From assembly GCA_017547685.1 (NCBI GenBank), contig JAFYPD010000007.1:1-37019 (forward strand): a stretch of 37,019 bases of DNA, given 5' to 3'. Position numbers and translations under genes: made by a program. The DNA is from Peptococcaceae bacterium. Lineage in GTDB: Bacteria; Bacillota; Peptococcia; Peptococcales; Peptococcaceae. Below the pieces are notes generated by a model that saw only the letters and a program-made list of their open reading frames with translations, was not told the origin of the DNA and made no database searches. This document shows, one piece after another, positions 15,829 to 23,809 of the stretch (the first letter of the stretch is position 1; each line of letters starts with the position of its first letter).

Positions 15829-16125
15829 CTATTGTGCCTGGCTGGTATCGACATGACGAATCAGAATTTCGCCGTCTTTCACCAGGCCCAGTTTCTCGCG
15901 GGCTATTTTTTCAACGGCATCTTCACTGCTCATGTACTCCAGTTCTGCCTGCAGCTCCGTCTGCACCGTGTAAGCCGCATCCAGTTCCTGTGCCAGCTGA
16001 TTCTGCTGCATCTTCAAATCCACAATACTGGTGGATCCATAAACCAAATGGCAGATTACATACACTGCAGCCAGCGTGATTATTGTTTTCTTTACATTCA
16101 GTTTTTTACCGGTTCTCTTTGCCAT
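15829..16125 (-). CDS. divIC: Septum formation initiator DivIC/FtsB-like
   Basis: A 98-residue bitopic membrane protein of the FtsB/DivIC family, a structural part of the division-septum complex. A basic N-terminal cytoplasmic tail (AKRTGKKLNVKKT) precedes one membrane span (about residues 14-30, IITLAAVYVICHLVYG). Next comes a heptad-patterned coiled coil (about 32-65, LKMQQNQLAQELDAAYTVQT) and the family hallmark EKIAREKLGLVKDGEILI. The preceding gene is yabQ and the following is yabR, exactly the order in Bacillus and relatives. Confidence 0.92.
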   Translation of the reverse strand: MAKRTGKKLNVKKTIITLAAVYVICHLVYGSTSIVDLKMQQNQLAQELDAAYTVQTELQAELEYMSSEDAVEKIAREKLGLVKDGEILIRHVDTSQAQ

Positions 16126-16187
16126 CTAATCACCACCGCATGTTCTGTCATTTTATATTATATAATAAAAATTTTTCAAAAGCTACA

Positions 16188-16673
16188 TCAACTTAAAAAA
16201 TAATTTTCATTTTCTATAATATTTTCTTCCTCGATAGCAAATTCCTGCTTCTCTTTTACAAATTTTCGAACAAATTTCATACACGGTACTACGCAGAATC
16301 GATGCAGCACCCGCCACGGCATCCATACAACGCGCCAGAACCATCGCCAGACAAATAGTATGCCGCCGGCCAGCAGCAGGCAAAACCGCTCCAGCCGTCG
16401 GCGGCAGATGAACCAATACACAGCCGCACCGCCCAGAAATCCAATGATAATATAATTGCGCACCAGACCGCCGCTGACTGCCAGCAGAATCAGCCAAAGT
16501 AACAGTGCCCACATCAGGCAAAACAAGAAATCTCCCAGCATCTTCTGCCGATAACTCCATCGGCCCCGGCGCGCCAGTGCCTGCTTCTCATGAGCGCTCA
16601 GCATCAGCATCCAGCCTGCAAGAAACATCTGCGCCATCTGCCAGAGCTGCCGGCTTACATCTGTCTCACTCAT
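16188..16673 (-). CDS. yabQ: Spore cortex biosynthesis protein YabQ-like
   Basis: A 161-residue membrane protein with a hydrophobic N-terminal segment and two to three further spans between residues 45 and 115, then a basic and finally acidic tail. YabQ is a mother-cell membrane protein needed for spore cortex formation in Bacillus. Sequence conservation in the family is low; the call rests on size, topology, the FLAGWMLMLSAHEKQALARR start pattern and above all on position: its ATG overlaps the stop of yabP by four bases and divIC follows. Confidence 0.75.
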   Translation of the reverse strand: MSETDVSRQLWQMAQMFLAGWMLMLSAHEKQALARRGRWSYRQKMLGDFLFCLMWALLLWLILLAVSGGLVRNYIIIGFLGGAAVYWFICRRRLERFCLLLAGGILFVWRWFWRVVWMPWRVLHRFCVVPCMKFVRKFVKEKQEFAIEEENIIENENYFLS

Positions 16674-16963
16674 GAAAACAGCCGGGATACCACGCCGCTG
16701 CGTTTTTTCTTTGCGGTGCGTTTCTTTTTCTCTTCCAGATAGACGAAACTGTCAATCATACCATCTACCTGCAGATTGCCATCCTCCACATCCAGGCTGG
16801 TCACATTCAGTTGCTGGCCTTTAATCTCCAGTTTGCCAAGCTCTGTCTGCAACACGATTTTTTCCTCATCAAACACATCCACATTGTTCACACCGTTCAG
16901 TCGCATCATCTGCCGGTCAATCAGTTCCAGTGTCACCTGATTCCGATGTTCCTGTTCCTGCAT
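16670..16963 (-). CDS. yabP: Sporulation protein YabP
   Basis: A 97-residue protein of the YabP/YqfC family, required for cortex assembly in Bacillus. Residues 10-80 carry the family pattern: LELIDRQMMRLNGVNNVDVF, DEEKIVLQTELGKLEIKGQQ, LNVTSLDVEDGNLQVDGMID, then a hydrophobic SFVYLEE. A basic tail (KKKRTAKKKRSG) follows. There is no signal peptide. It overlaps yabQ by four bases, indicating translational coupling, and lies about 55 bases after the M19 dipeptidase gene. AGAAGGAAGG precedes the ATG. Confidence 0.88.
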   Translation of the reverse strand: MQEQEHRNQVTLELIDRQMMRLNGVNNVDVFDEEKIVLQTELGKLEIKGQQLNVTSLDVEDGNLQVDGMIDSFVYLEEKKKRTAKKKRSGVVSRLFS

Positions 16964-17018
16964 AGAAATCGCCTTCCTTCTCCAGTGAATGCTATACTCT
17001 ATGCCGTTTGATGCCCGT

Positions 17019-17963
17019 TTATGCCAGCGACCGTTTCACCAGCCGCAAAAAATTATCTCGGCAAATCTGCTGCAGCTCCTTCTCCGCAAAGCCTCTCTGT
17101 TTTAACAGTGCCAGGAACTGCTGCGTCTGCCCATAGTGTTTCAGTTCTGGCAGCCCAGCGGCATCAGCATCTTCCTCCCAGTAGTTCAAATCCAGACCAA
17201 AGCCTACATGTTCCGTCCCCGCTAATTCCGCAATATGAATCACGTGGTCTGCCAGATGCTGCAAATCCTGCTTTTCCTCACAGGCATAGAGGAACGGCGG
17301 ATGGCTGTTGATGCCAATCACACCATCGGTTTCCGCAATTGCTCGAATCTGTTCATCAGTCAGATTGCGCGGCACATCACACAAACGGCGGCTGTTGCTG
17401 TGTGACGCGATAATCGGTCCATCAGCCAGCAGCAGAACATCGCGCAACGACCTGTCATTGAGATGAGAGACATCCAGCAGCATGTTTTTCTGCTGAATCC
17501 GCTGTACTGCTTTGCGGCCCGGCTCTGTCAGTCCGCCATCGGCATAAACGCCGCCGGCAAAGCCATTGGCCTCATTCCACGTTAGCCCCACATGGCGCAC
17601 ACCCTGCTCATAGAGCCAGTCAATCACTGTTTCACTCTGGACACAGCCATCCAGCCCTTCCACACCCAGCAGAAAATAAATGCTGTTCCGGTTTGTTGCC
17701 AGCCTGATATCTTCCGGACTGCGCAGCATCATCAGTACATCACCGGCCTGTTCCAGCTCGGCATGCAGCGTCTGCATCTGCTGCTGTATCTGTACAGATG
17801 CAGGGATATGTACCTCCGGGTTGCTCCACAGCACAAAGATACCGCCTTCCACCTGCCCCTGCCGAAACGGCTGCAGATACCTGCGGCGGAATACGTCCTG
17901 TCCGCCCCGCTGCCGCTCCCGGTTCAGCGCATATACTACATCGGAATGCCCGTCAAACAACAT
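17019..17963 (-). CDS. Membrane dipeptidase family (peptidase M19) protein
   Basis: A 314-residue zinc dipeptidase of the renal dipeptidase family, which cleaves dipeptides including D-amino-acid forms. The metal ligands are all visible: LFDGHSDVVYAL at residues 2-13 (His and Asp), the bridging Glu in FLLGVEGLDG, His in LLDVSHLNDRS, His in PIIASHSNSRRL, and Asp in HVGFGLDLNYW. No signal peptide is seen, so a cytoplasmic enzyme is likely, as in most bacterial members. The ATG at 17963 follows GAGGTGG; a GTG at 17972 overlaps that site. A terminator-like hairpin lies just upstream. It may recycle peptides from cell-wall or protein turnover; substrate unproven. Confidence 0.93.
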   Translation of the reverse strand: MLFDGHSDVVYALNRERQRGGQDVFRRRYLQPFRQGQVEGGIFVLWSNPEVHIPASVQIQQQMQTLHAELEQAGDVLMMLRSPEDIRLATNRNSIYFLLGVEGLDGCVQSETVIDWLYEQGVRHVGLTWNEANGFAGGVYADGGLTEPGRKAVQRIQQKNMLLDVSHLNDRSLRDVLLLADGPIIASHSNSRRLCDVPRNLTDEQIRAIAETDGVIGINSHPPFLYACEEKQDLQHLADHVIHIAELAGTEHVGFGLDLNYWEEDADAAGLPELKHYGQTQQFLALLKQRGFAEKELQQICRDNFLRLVKRSLA

Positions 17964-17976
17964 GATAACCACCTCA

Positions 17977-18014
17977 CAAAAATACCGTCAATCCAGATAT
18001 ATGACTGACGGTAT
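17977..18014 (-). terminator. Terminator-like hairpin upstream of the dipeptidase gene
   Basis: On the minus strand ATACCGTCA pairs with TGACGGTAT around a 16-base loop and is followed by TTTTT. It lies between the exonuclease stop and the dipeptidase ribosome site, so the two genes are probably separate units or linked by read-through. Confidence 0.8.
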
Positions 18015-18030
18015 CATTCTTTTCTTCATT

Positions 18031-18702
18031 TTATGATTCTGTACTGGCTAACAGTTTTGCCATATCAGGGAACAAATCTCCCAGTGTGGAGGTCATCGGT
18101 TCTGCCGGTTTAAACGCCTCGATGACCGGCCCCATAATGCGCTGAAATTCTGATTCATTTTTGGACAAAACAAAAATTTTAGCTGTGTTTCGCGCATCCC
18201 AGAGCGCATCGTGCGCTTCTCCGTCAAAATCTGCCTGAATGGCATTGATGGCATGTTTTAAACTCACCCGTTTTTCGATGCCCAGCATATCGCCAAACAT
18301 GCGCTGAAAATCCACCCAGTTGTCACACATTCGATGCAGTTCCTGACACTGGATTTCTTTCAGATTCAGCTCCCGTTTCAGCTGGCGCAAATCGGCATCG
18401 CTCCAGGCGTACACAGTCATCTCCTCTTCACCGCACCATTTGATAAACTGCTGCAGCGCTGCCCACAGCACAGGCGCATCAGCCACAGTATCCGTGGTGA
18501 TACCTGTCACTTTAGTGCACTGTTTTTCAATTTTATCGTTGAACTCAGGCTTCACATAAGATTTAAAACTGCTGATTTCCTGATAGGAATCATCCAGCTT
18601 CACTGCACCGATTTCCACAATCTCCATCTTGCTGAAGGCACGCTCTTCTACATATTCACCTGCAATATGATTCATTTCGAAGTCTACAAAAATATGATGC
18701 AT
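18031..18702 (-). CDS. DEDDh 3'-5' exonuclease (KapD/epsilon-like)
   Basis: A 223-residue exonuclease of the RNase T/DNA polymerase epsilon superfamily. The acidic motifs are in order: HHIFVDFEMNH (ExoI, Asp7 and Glu9), VYAWSDADLRQL (ExoII, near residue 100) and HDALWDARNTAKIFV (ExoIII, His and Asp). The size and the FVDFEMN opening resemble KapD and similar Bacillota proteins rather than the polymerase III proofreading subunit. It should degrade single-stranded DNA or RNA in the cytoplasm; the substrate is not known. It begins 12 bases after the CofE-like gene with AGGAGTACGCC before the ATG, so the two are probably co-transcribed. Confidence 0.88.
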   Translation of the reverse strand: MHHIFVDFEMNHIAGEYVEERAFSKMEIVEIGAVKLDDSYQEISSFKSYVKPEFNDKIEKQCTKVTGITTDTVADAPVLWAALQQFIKWCGEEEMTVYAWSDADLRQLKRELNLKEIQCQELHRMCDNWVDFQRMFGDMLGIEKRVSLKHAINAIQADFDGEAHDALWDARNTAKIFVLSKNESEFQRIMGPVIEAFKPAEPMTSTLGDLFPDMAKLLASTES

Positions 18703-18714
18703 GGCGTACTCCTG

Positions 18715-19413
18715 TTACTCTGCCTTGCGCAGCAGACCCATCGGCGTACACTGTGTGCCCTGACCCAGTGGATTATCCCGCAGTGCCTCTTCCAGAACAG
18801 AAATCATGTTTTTCTTGCCTGAGAAGCCCAGAATTTCAATACTTAAATCGTTGGCATCAATAATGGCCACATCGCAGCCGATTGCCTGGGAAATTTCTTT
18901 TGCACTTTTTTCCGGATTTTCCGGCCCCAGCGTTACACAGCGGTCCAGCGGCGGCAGTGCCCCCGGGCACGGGCCATCAATGGCGCGCACTTTTTCCCCG
19001 GCGATAGCATAAAAAATGCCTCTCTTTTTAAACAGTTTCCCGATAGCGGAACATGCAGCCGCGAACAGAATGCGGACAGTACCGGCCTGCTGCAGTGTAA
19101 TTTCCATGGTTTCCGGCAGGGTGCGGCCTAATCCATGCGGAGAGCGATACACAAATTTTACTAAAAAACGAGCCAGCGGGCGAGGATGAATCTCATCCAT
19201 CGGAATCGCGCGGTTCTGAGTACACGCAACTGCTTTTTCCGACATAAACAGGATGTCCCCTTTTTTCATGTGCGGCACCGCATATTTGTTTGCCACATCT
19301 ACAATATTATCTTTGTTTGTAATGACATGGGTTCCAATGGCATGCCGCTCATATGGCACCCCGTCTACTACACGCACCAGTTCTTTCCCTTCATTGATTC
19401 TTACATGATCCAT
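18715..19413 (-). CDS. CofE-like protein (F420-0:gamma-glutamyl ligase family)
   Basis: A 232-residue protein of the CofE fold. In methanogens and actinobacteria CofE adds glutamate to coenzyme F420. Visible are the N-terminal GTHVITNKDNIVDVANKYAV, the KKGDILFMSEKAVACTQNRA segment, FYAIAGEKVRAIDGPCPGAL, the metal/nucleotide region GCDVAIIDANDLSIEILGFS and GQGTQCTPMGLLR. Many anaerobic Bacillota carry such a gene without the rest of F420 synthesis, so the true substrate is probably another acid-amine ligation. The ATG at 19413 follows AAAGGAG. It lies 33 bases after murJ and 12 before the exonuclease gene. Confidence 0.82.
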   Translation of the reverse strand: MDHVRINEGKELVRVVDGVPYERHAIGTHVITNKDNIVDVANKYAVPHMKKGDILFMSEKAVACTQNRAIPMDEIHPRPLARFLVKFVYRSPHGLGRTLPETMEITLQQAGTVRILFAAACSAIGKLFKKRGIFYAIAGEKVRAIDGPCPGALPPLDRCVTLGPENPEKSAKEISQAIGCDVAIIDANDLSIEILGFSGKKNMISVLEEALRDNPLGQGTQCTPMGLLRKAE

Positions 19414-19446
19414 GCTGCTTCCACTCCTTTGCTGCACCTGCCTGTC

Positions 19447-21054
19447 CTACCGGCGTAATTTTCTTTTTACAACGCCCAGCACCATGCGGGCTTCTTCCAT
19501 TCTCATCACGATTGCCATCACGGCATATACAACCACACCAACGCCAATACCGGCGGCAACCTGCGCCACCTGCATCAGCTTGTTCGTTACATCCAACACC
19601 TGCTCCAGCCCGGCTGCAGTATAATAGACAGCCACACCCATCACTGCCGAAGCCACAACGGACTGCAATGCCGATTTCACCAGAACCGAACCGCCGTACG
19701 GGCCAATCTTGCGGCGCAGGAAAATACCCAGCACAGCCATACTCAACAGCCCGGTCAGCGAATAGGCCAGCGCCAGCCCGCGATATTCCAGCGGTTCTAC
19801 CAGCGCAATGCTGAGAACAATGTTGAACAGTAACACAAATATATTAATCAGTACCGGCGATTTGGTGTCCTGCACCGCATAAAACCCGCGGTTCAGAATC
19901 TGCTGGGCACCATAGCCCACAATCCCGATACAGTAAAACACTAAAATCGCAGAAACCAGTTCCACCTGTGCGTATGTAACGGCCCCCTGCTGATACATGG
20001 CTCGTACCACCGGATGGCTCAACGCCATTAGCCCCACCGATGCCGGCAGAGTAATAAAAATAATAGTACGCAGCCCCATGGTCAGGTTCTGCTTGTAAGC
20101 CTCCATCTCTCCGCGGGCCACATGGCCTGTCATCGTCGGAAACACCGACAGCCCGATTGCCGCCGCAAAAATACCAACCGGCAGCATCATAATCCGTTGC
20201 GCCTGCTTTAACGCATACATAACCCCTTCACCCAGAGAAGAGGCCAGATACTGACTCACGACCAAATTGATTTCATTCATCGATAACCCCAGCACCACCG
20301 GCATAAACAGCAGAAAAAACTTTTTCACGCCCGGATGATGCAGATTTAACGTGAGCCGATAGGAAAACCGGTACTGGCGCATGGCACGAATCTGCATCAG
20401 CAGGTTTAACGCCGCCCCCGCAACCACACCGATGGTGAAGCCCATAATACCGATTTTCTGCGCCAGAAGCAGACCAATCACGATAATTGCGATATTATAT
20501 ACCACCGCGCCCAGCGCCGGTATCGTAAATTCTTTATAACACTGCAGAATCCCCTGCGAGATACCGGCCAGACACATGAAAAAACTCTGGGCAAACATGA
20601 TACGTGTCAGCAATATCGTCAGTGCTGTGGTTTGTTCTGCCTCTTCATGCCGGAAGTCAGTCAGCAAATCCACCATCTGCGGTGTAAACACCATGCCGAT
20701 GGCAATCAGAACCATGGATACAATGGCAACAATATTTAAGATGGTACTGGCCATCACATAGCCGTCTTCCTCTTTTTCAGTAGCAAGATAGCTGCTGAAC
20801 ACCGGGATAAAGGCTGAACTGAGACCGCCGCCCACCAGTGCAAAATAGATTAAATCAGGAACGATAAACGCAGCCGTATAGGCATCGGCCTGCCAGCTGA
20901 TACCGAACATCCCGCTGACGGAAATATCCCGCACAAAACCCAGAACCCGGGAGATGGTCATCATGATGGTGAGCATCCCGGCCGCGTACAGTACACTGGT
21001 ACTTTTCTTCTTTTGTGGTTTCTGAGGTCTGGCCTCATGTTTTGCCTGATACAT
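19447..21054 (-). CDS. murJ: Lipid II flippase MurJ
   Basis: A 535-residue membrane protein of the MviN/MurJ family, which moves lipid II across the cytoplasmic membrane for peptidoglycan synthesis. It has about 14 hydrophobic segments. The family pattern is clear in the first 100 residues: TISRVLGFVRDISVSGMFG, SWQADAYTAAFIVPDLIYFA, VGGGLSSAFIPVFSSYLA. Later segments include FLLFMPVVLGLSMNEINLVV and LPVGIFAAAIGLSVFPTMTG. Charged residues essential in MurJ lie in the RDISVSG region. I start at the ATG at 21054; a GTG at 21090 lacks a ribosome site. It is the first gene of a likely unit with the CofE-like and exonuclease genes. Confidence 0.95.
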   Translation of the reverse strand: MYQAKHEARPQKPQKKKSTSVLYAAGMLTIMMTISRVLGFVRDISVSGMFGISWQADAYTAAFIVPDLIYFALVGGGLSSAFIPVFSSYLATEKEEDGYVMASTILNIVAIVSMVLIAIGMVFTPQMVDLLTDFRHEEAEQTTALTILLTRIMFAQSFFMCLAGISQGILQCYKEFTIPALGAVVYNIAIIVIGLLLAQKIGIMGFTIGVVAGAALNLLMQIRAMRQYRFSYRLTLNLHHPGVKKFFLLFMPVVLGLSMNEINLVVSQYLASSLGEGVMYALKQAQRIMMLPVGIFAAAIGLSVFPTMTGHVARGEMEAYKQNLTMGLRTIIFITLPASVGLMALSHPVVRAMYQQGAVTYAQVELVSAILVFYCIGIVGYGAQQILNRGFYAVQDTKSPVLINIFVLLFNIVLSIALVEPLEYRGLALAYSLTGLLSMAVLGIFLRRKIGPYGGSVLVKSALQSVVASAVMGVAVYYTAAGLEQVLDVTNKLMQVAQVAAGIGVGVVVYAVMAIVMRMEEARMVLGVVKRKLRR

Positions 21055-21185
21055 GGTCCGTCTACCTGAACTTTCTTCAAATATTTTCACATTAACTATT
21101 TTATCTTATTAGAAAATATTTGTATAGACAAATCTTCTGTATTTTTGTCAGTTTTTCTTTCCCCGCCGCACGGTTCCTGCTGTTT

Positions 21186-22169
21186 TTACAGTATACTACA
21201 AAGTATTGCCAGAATAAAAGCCAAATATCCCAGCCCGCAGCAAATCAGTGCTTTCATCGGCACGCAATTGCGGCGGCCGATGGTACGATACAGTCCAGTC
21301 ACCGTAATCAGCAGAATCATACTGCTGAACGCGGCTACCGTGTTCAGCTGCCAGTCGCTGAGTAACATCCCCATGGCTGGAATCATGGTGCTCTGAAACA
21401 CCATGGCACCAGTCACATTGCCCAGTGCCAGCCGGTCTTTCCCGTGAGAAACCCAGATAACACTGTTGAACTTTTCCGGCAGTTCGGTGGCAATGGGTGC
21501 AATAATCATAGACAACACCAGCGGGTGAATCCCGTACACCTGCGCCGCATATTCGATGCCGTGCACAAAATACTCCGCACCGCCCGCAATGGCACCCAGC
21601 CCCAGCGCAAGCTGCAGAATAATCAGAAAATAAGCCGGGCACTGTTTTTTGCTGAAATACAGCGGACGCAGCCCTTCATCAGAAATTGCCTGCCCGTTAC
21701 GTGCGGTAACCCAGGCGTAAACAAGATAACCGCATACCAGCAGCACTGCTGCAACAGGTTTACACCACGGCGGCAGAAAGGCTGCACTCACTGCCGCTGC
21801 ATACATCACAATAAAAAAGCGCAGATCGCGGCGAACCGCATCCGCCTCCACATGCATCACCTTGCGTCCGGTACGGCGACCTTTCAGAATCCAGGCGGCA
21901 AAACCGGTCACAAACATAGCCAGCGTACCCAGCATAAACGGTGCCCCTAAAATAGCGCCGATGCCAATGTGCATCGCCTCTGTATTGCCGGCCAGAAAAG
22001 CCACCAGCGGAATCATCGATTCAGGCAGTGCCGTTCCCACCGCCGCCAGCAGATTACCAACCGCTCCTTCCGATAACCCCAAACGATTGCCCAGCCATTC
22101 CACCGCATTGGTAAACAGCTCCGCCCCAATCAAAATTGTCAACAATCCGGCCAGCAACTGAATCGCCAT
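21186..22169 (-). CDS. Sodium:calcium antiporter (CaCA family, YrbG-like)
   Basis: A 327-residue membrane antiporter with ten or so spans in two inverted halves. The alpha repeats that bind the ions are visible: GLSEGAVGNLLAAVGTALPE (repeat 1, about residues 30-50) and LSMIIAPIATELPEKFNSVI (repeat 2, near 220), each with the conserved acidic residue after T(A)LPE. The family exchanges sodium or protons for calcium. The ATG at 22169 follows GGAGGCG at good spacing; an earlier in-frame start at 22211 has no such site. It follows the first DUF421 gene on the same strand by about 60 bases. A cytoplasmic loop near residue 140 is basic. Confidence 0.9.
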   Translation of the reverse strand: MAIQLLAGLLTILIGAELFTNAVEWLGNRLGLSEGAVGNLLAAVGTALPESMIPLVAFLAGNTEAMHIGIGAILGAPFMLGTLAMFVTGFAAWILKGRRTGRKVMHVEADAVRRDLRFFIVMYAAAVSAAFLPPWCKPVAAVLLVCGYLVYAWVTARNGQAISDEGLRPLYFSKKQCPAYFLIILQLALGLGAIAGGAEYFVHGIEYAAQVYGIHPLVLSMIIAPIATELPEKFNSVIWVSHGKDRLALGNVTGAMVFQSTMIPAMGMLLSDWQLNTVAAFSSMILLITVTGLYRTIGRRNCVPMKALICCGLGYLAFILAILCSIL

Positions 22170-22231
22170 GTCACAACGCCTCCGCACAGAAAAATAGTTT
22201 ATTCTATGCATAATATGAGCAGACGTGACGA

Positions 22232-22939
22232 TTAATGAATCTTTTCCCGGGTTTGTAAGGCTTCCTGCCTGGTAATCAGATAAACCTGTCCATTATTAGA
22301 CAGGCTGGCATAAAATACATCTTTTGCTGCCGCGACATCCTGTTTGCGCAGCTGTTCTGTGAGCCACTGTTCATCGATGCCGTGGTCGGCCAGGCCGCGC
22401 CAGTTCACCTCGCCGTCATCAATCAGGGTAAGCGGCATGCCGCAAAACTGCACATAGTTTTCCAGCTTTAAGTCGTTACGAGTCACCGGACAATACCCCT
22501 GTTTTAACGTTACGGTTAAATCACCGGAGGTTTCCAGCACCGCATAGTCCACACTGGCTACATCAAACACATCCTTCTGGCGCAGCTGGCTTAATAAATC
22601 ATCGATATTATAACGAGCCTTGCGCATTTCTCCCATCTGCATTTTTCCTCTGGCAATGAGAACATTGGGCCTGCCGTACAAAATACGGCGAAACCGGTTG
22701 CTCTTCAGGCACAGCAGCGACACCGACACCTGCAGTGCCGTGATAATCAGCATAGGCAGTACACTTTCTGCCAGACTCAAATGATGGTCGGTAATCGGCA
22801 GCGTTGCCAGTTCTGCCACAACAATGGCTACCACAAAATCCAGATTGGACAGCTGCCCGATTTCACGCTTTCCCATAATGCGAATGGCAATCAGTAACAG
22901 CAGATATACCAGCAGCACCCGTAATCCAATATTCAGCAT
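22232..22939 (-). CDS. YetF-like (DUF421) membrane protein, copy 1
   Basis: A 235-residue protein of the YetF/DUF421 family: three N-terminal membrane spans (about residues 5-22, 35-50, 58-76) and a soluble C-terminal domain. The family pattern is clear: RIMGKREIGQLSNLDFVVAI near residue 22, PNVLIARGKMQMGEMRKARY near 105 and NIDDLLSQLRQKDVFDVASV. Homologues in spore-formers are linked to spore membrane proteins, but the biochemical role is unsettled. GGAGGGATTTT precedes the ATG. It is probably transcribed with the antiporter downstream. A second, divergent paralogue lies at 23.8 kb. Confidence 0.9.
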   Translation of the reverse strand: MLNIGLRVLLVYLLLLIAIRIMGKREIGQLSNLDFVVAIVVAELATLPITDHHLSLAESVLPMLIITALQVSVSLLCLKSNRFRRILYGRPNVLIARGKMQMGEMRKARYNIDDLLSQLRQKDVFDVASVDYAVLETSGDLTVTLKQGYCPVTRNDLKLENYVQFCGMPLTLIDDGEVNWRGLADHGIDEQWLTEQLRKQDVAAAKDVFYASLSNNGQVYLITRQEALQTREKIH

Positions 22940-22952
22940 AAAATCCCTCCAT

Positions 22953-22981
22953 TAGACAAATGCAAAGATATAAGGTATAAT
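22953..22981 (+). promoter_or_regulatory. Sigma-A promoter of the small membrane protein gene
   Basis: TAGACA (22953-22958), 17 bases and a perfect TATAAT (22976-22981) lie about 38 bases upstream of the small plus-strand gene at 23019. It overlaps the leader of the divergent DUF421 gene. Confidence 0.85.
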
Positions 22982-23018
22982 AGCACCAGAATACGATACA
23001 AACTGGAGGTTTCCCCTA

Positions 23019-23216
23019 ATGACCACACTCGAAATTCTAGCTTACGTGCTGATTCTTCTTTCTATTCCGTTCAAAGGCATCGCCCTGATAAACCTGAACA
23101 ACAAAAACCGGGACTTTGCAGTCAGCAAAAAAAGATATATGCAGTGGAATATCATTTCCTATCTCTTACTGGTACCCGGCATTGTTCTGTTTGTAACCCA
23201 GGTTATTTTAAAATAA
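23019..23216 (+). CDS. Small two-span membrane protein of unknown function
   Basis: A 65-residue protein that I do not recognise. It has two hydrophobic segments (about residues 4-24 and 46-62) joined by a polar, basic loop (NLNNKNRDFAVSKKRY). No lipobox or cleavage site is evident. The gene has its own near-consensus promoter, a clear GGAGG ribosome site and a terminator after it, so it is a real single-gene unit. It is the only plus-strand gene in the 12-31 kb block and is divergent from the first DUF421 gene. Confidence 0.75.
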   Translation: MTTLEILAYVLILLSIPFKGIALINLNNKNRDFAVSKKRYMQWNIISYLLLVPGIVLFVTQVILK

Positions 23217-23239
23217 TCGGTGTTAGTATATCTCTGATT

Positions 23240-23286
23240 CAGAAAAGCATGCAGAAATCTGCAGACTGCTTTCTGTCTTTTTATTT
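23240..23286 (+). terminator. Intrinsic terminator of the small membrane protein gene
   Basis: CAGAAAAGCA...TGCTTTCTG with an inner TGCAGA-AA-TCTGCA forms a long nested hairpin, followed by TCTTTTTATTT. It lies 24 bases after the stop codon at 23216. Confidence 0.85.
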
Positions 23287-23409
23287 CAAAAATTCTTCAA
23301 TCTTTGAGTATTGTGCCGCCCAAGTGCAACTCTGGTCGACAGTTTCATATACACCAAAAAGGATCTCCCACGATCCAGTGTTCACTTCATTGCGAAGGAG
23401 ATCAATAAA

Positions 23410-23452
23410 CGATAGACAACTTTGAGATATATTATCTTAAAGTTGTCTATCG
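23410..23452. repeat. 43-bp near-perfect hairpin in the DUF421 intergenic region
   Basis: CGATAGACAACTTT is repeated in inverted order as AAAGTTGTCTATCG, and the inside (AGATA-TAT-TATCT) also pairs, giving about 20 pairs with one wobble. There is no T-run after it on either strand. The stretch 23287-23409 before it holds no gene I can support. On the minus strand it lies downstream of the 55-residue gene at 23553 and could end that transcript or be the end of a small mobile element. Confidence 0.8.
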
Positions 23453-23552
23453 CAACTGCCGTTCCTCGTCAGCCCTCCGCTTAGATTGTCCACCTGTTTT
23501 TGAACTGCACCCGATGCAGCTCCGGGTTTCGGACATTTTCTTATCGGAATAT

Positions 23553-23720
23553 CTATTTGCGATTACGGCTGCAAATACTTCTTTGTGTCGAAATGGTAAA
23601 AAGAGTATCAGCAAGCTGCGTCAGAGTCACACCCAGCAGATTCAATTCATCCTCGGTTAGCTTGCAGGCAAGTGCATTGGCGAGGGCAGTGATGGAAGCT
23701 GTCAATTCACTGGAATTCAC
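23553..23720 (-). CDS. Small DUF6774-like protein, 55 residues
   Basis: A short ORF starting with GTG at 23720 behind GGAGGTG. The protein opens with VNSSELTASITALANALACK and continues with LTEDELNLLGVTLTQLADTL, then FTISTQRSIC and a basic end. This helical pattern (S-ELT-SITALANALACKLT-DEL-LL-..QL-DTL-TI...) matches, as far as I recall, small proteins of unknown function (DUF6774 type) common in anaerobic Bacillota. There is no signal or membrane segment; it looks like a small helical bundle. It lies about 90 bases after the second DUF421 gene on the same strand, so the two may be co-transcribed. The family name is from memory and should be treated as tentative. Confidence 0.7.
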   Translation of the reverse strand: MNSSELTASITALANALACKLTEDELNLLGVTLTQLADTLFTISTQRSICSRNRK

Positions 23721-23809
23721 GAGAAACTCACCTCCATGCTATTATATAAATATGCAGCTGAGATGTGTGTGCTTGCTGTCATTTGAATCACGATTCGAAA
23801 GTCTGAATA

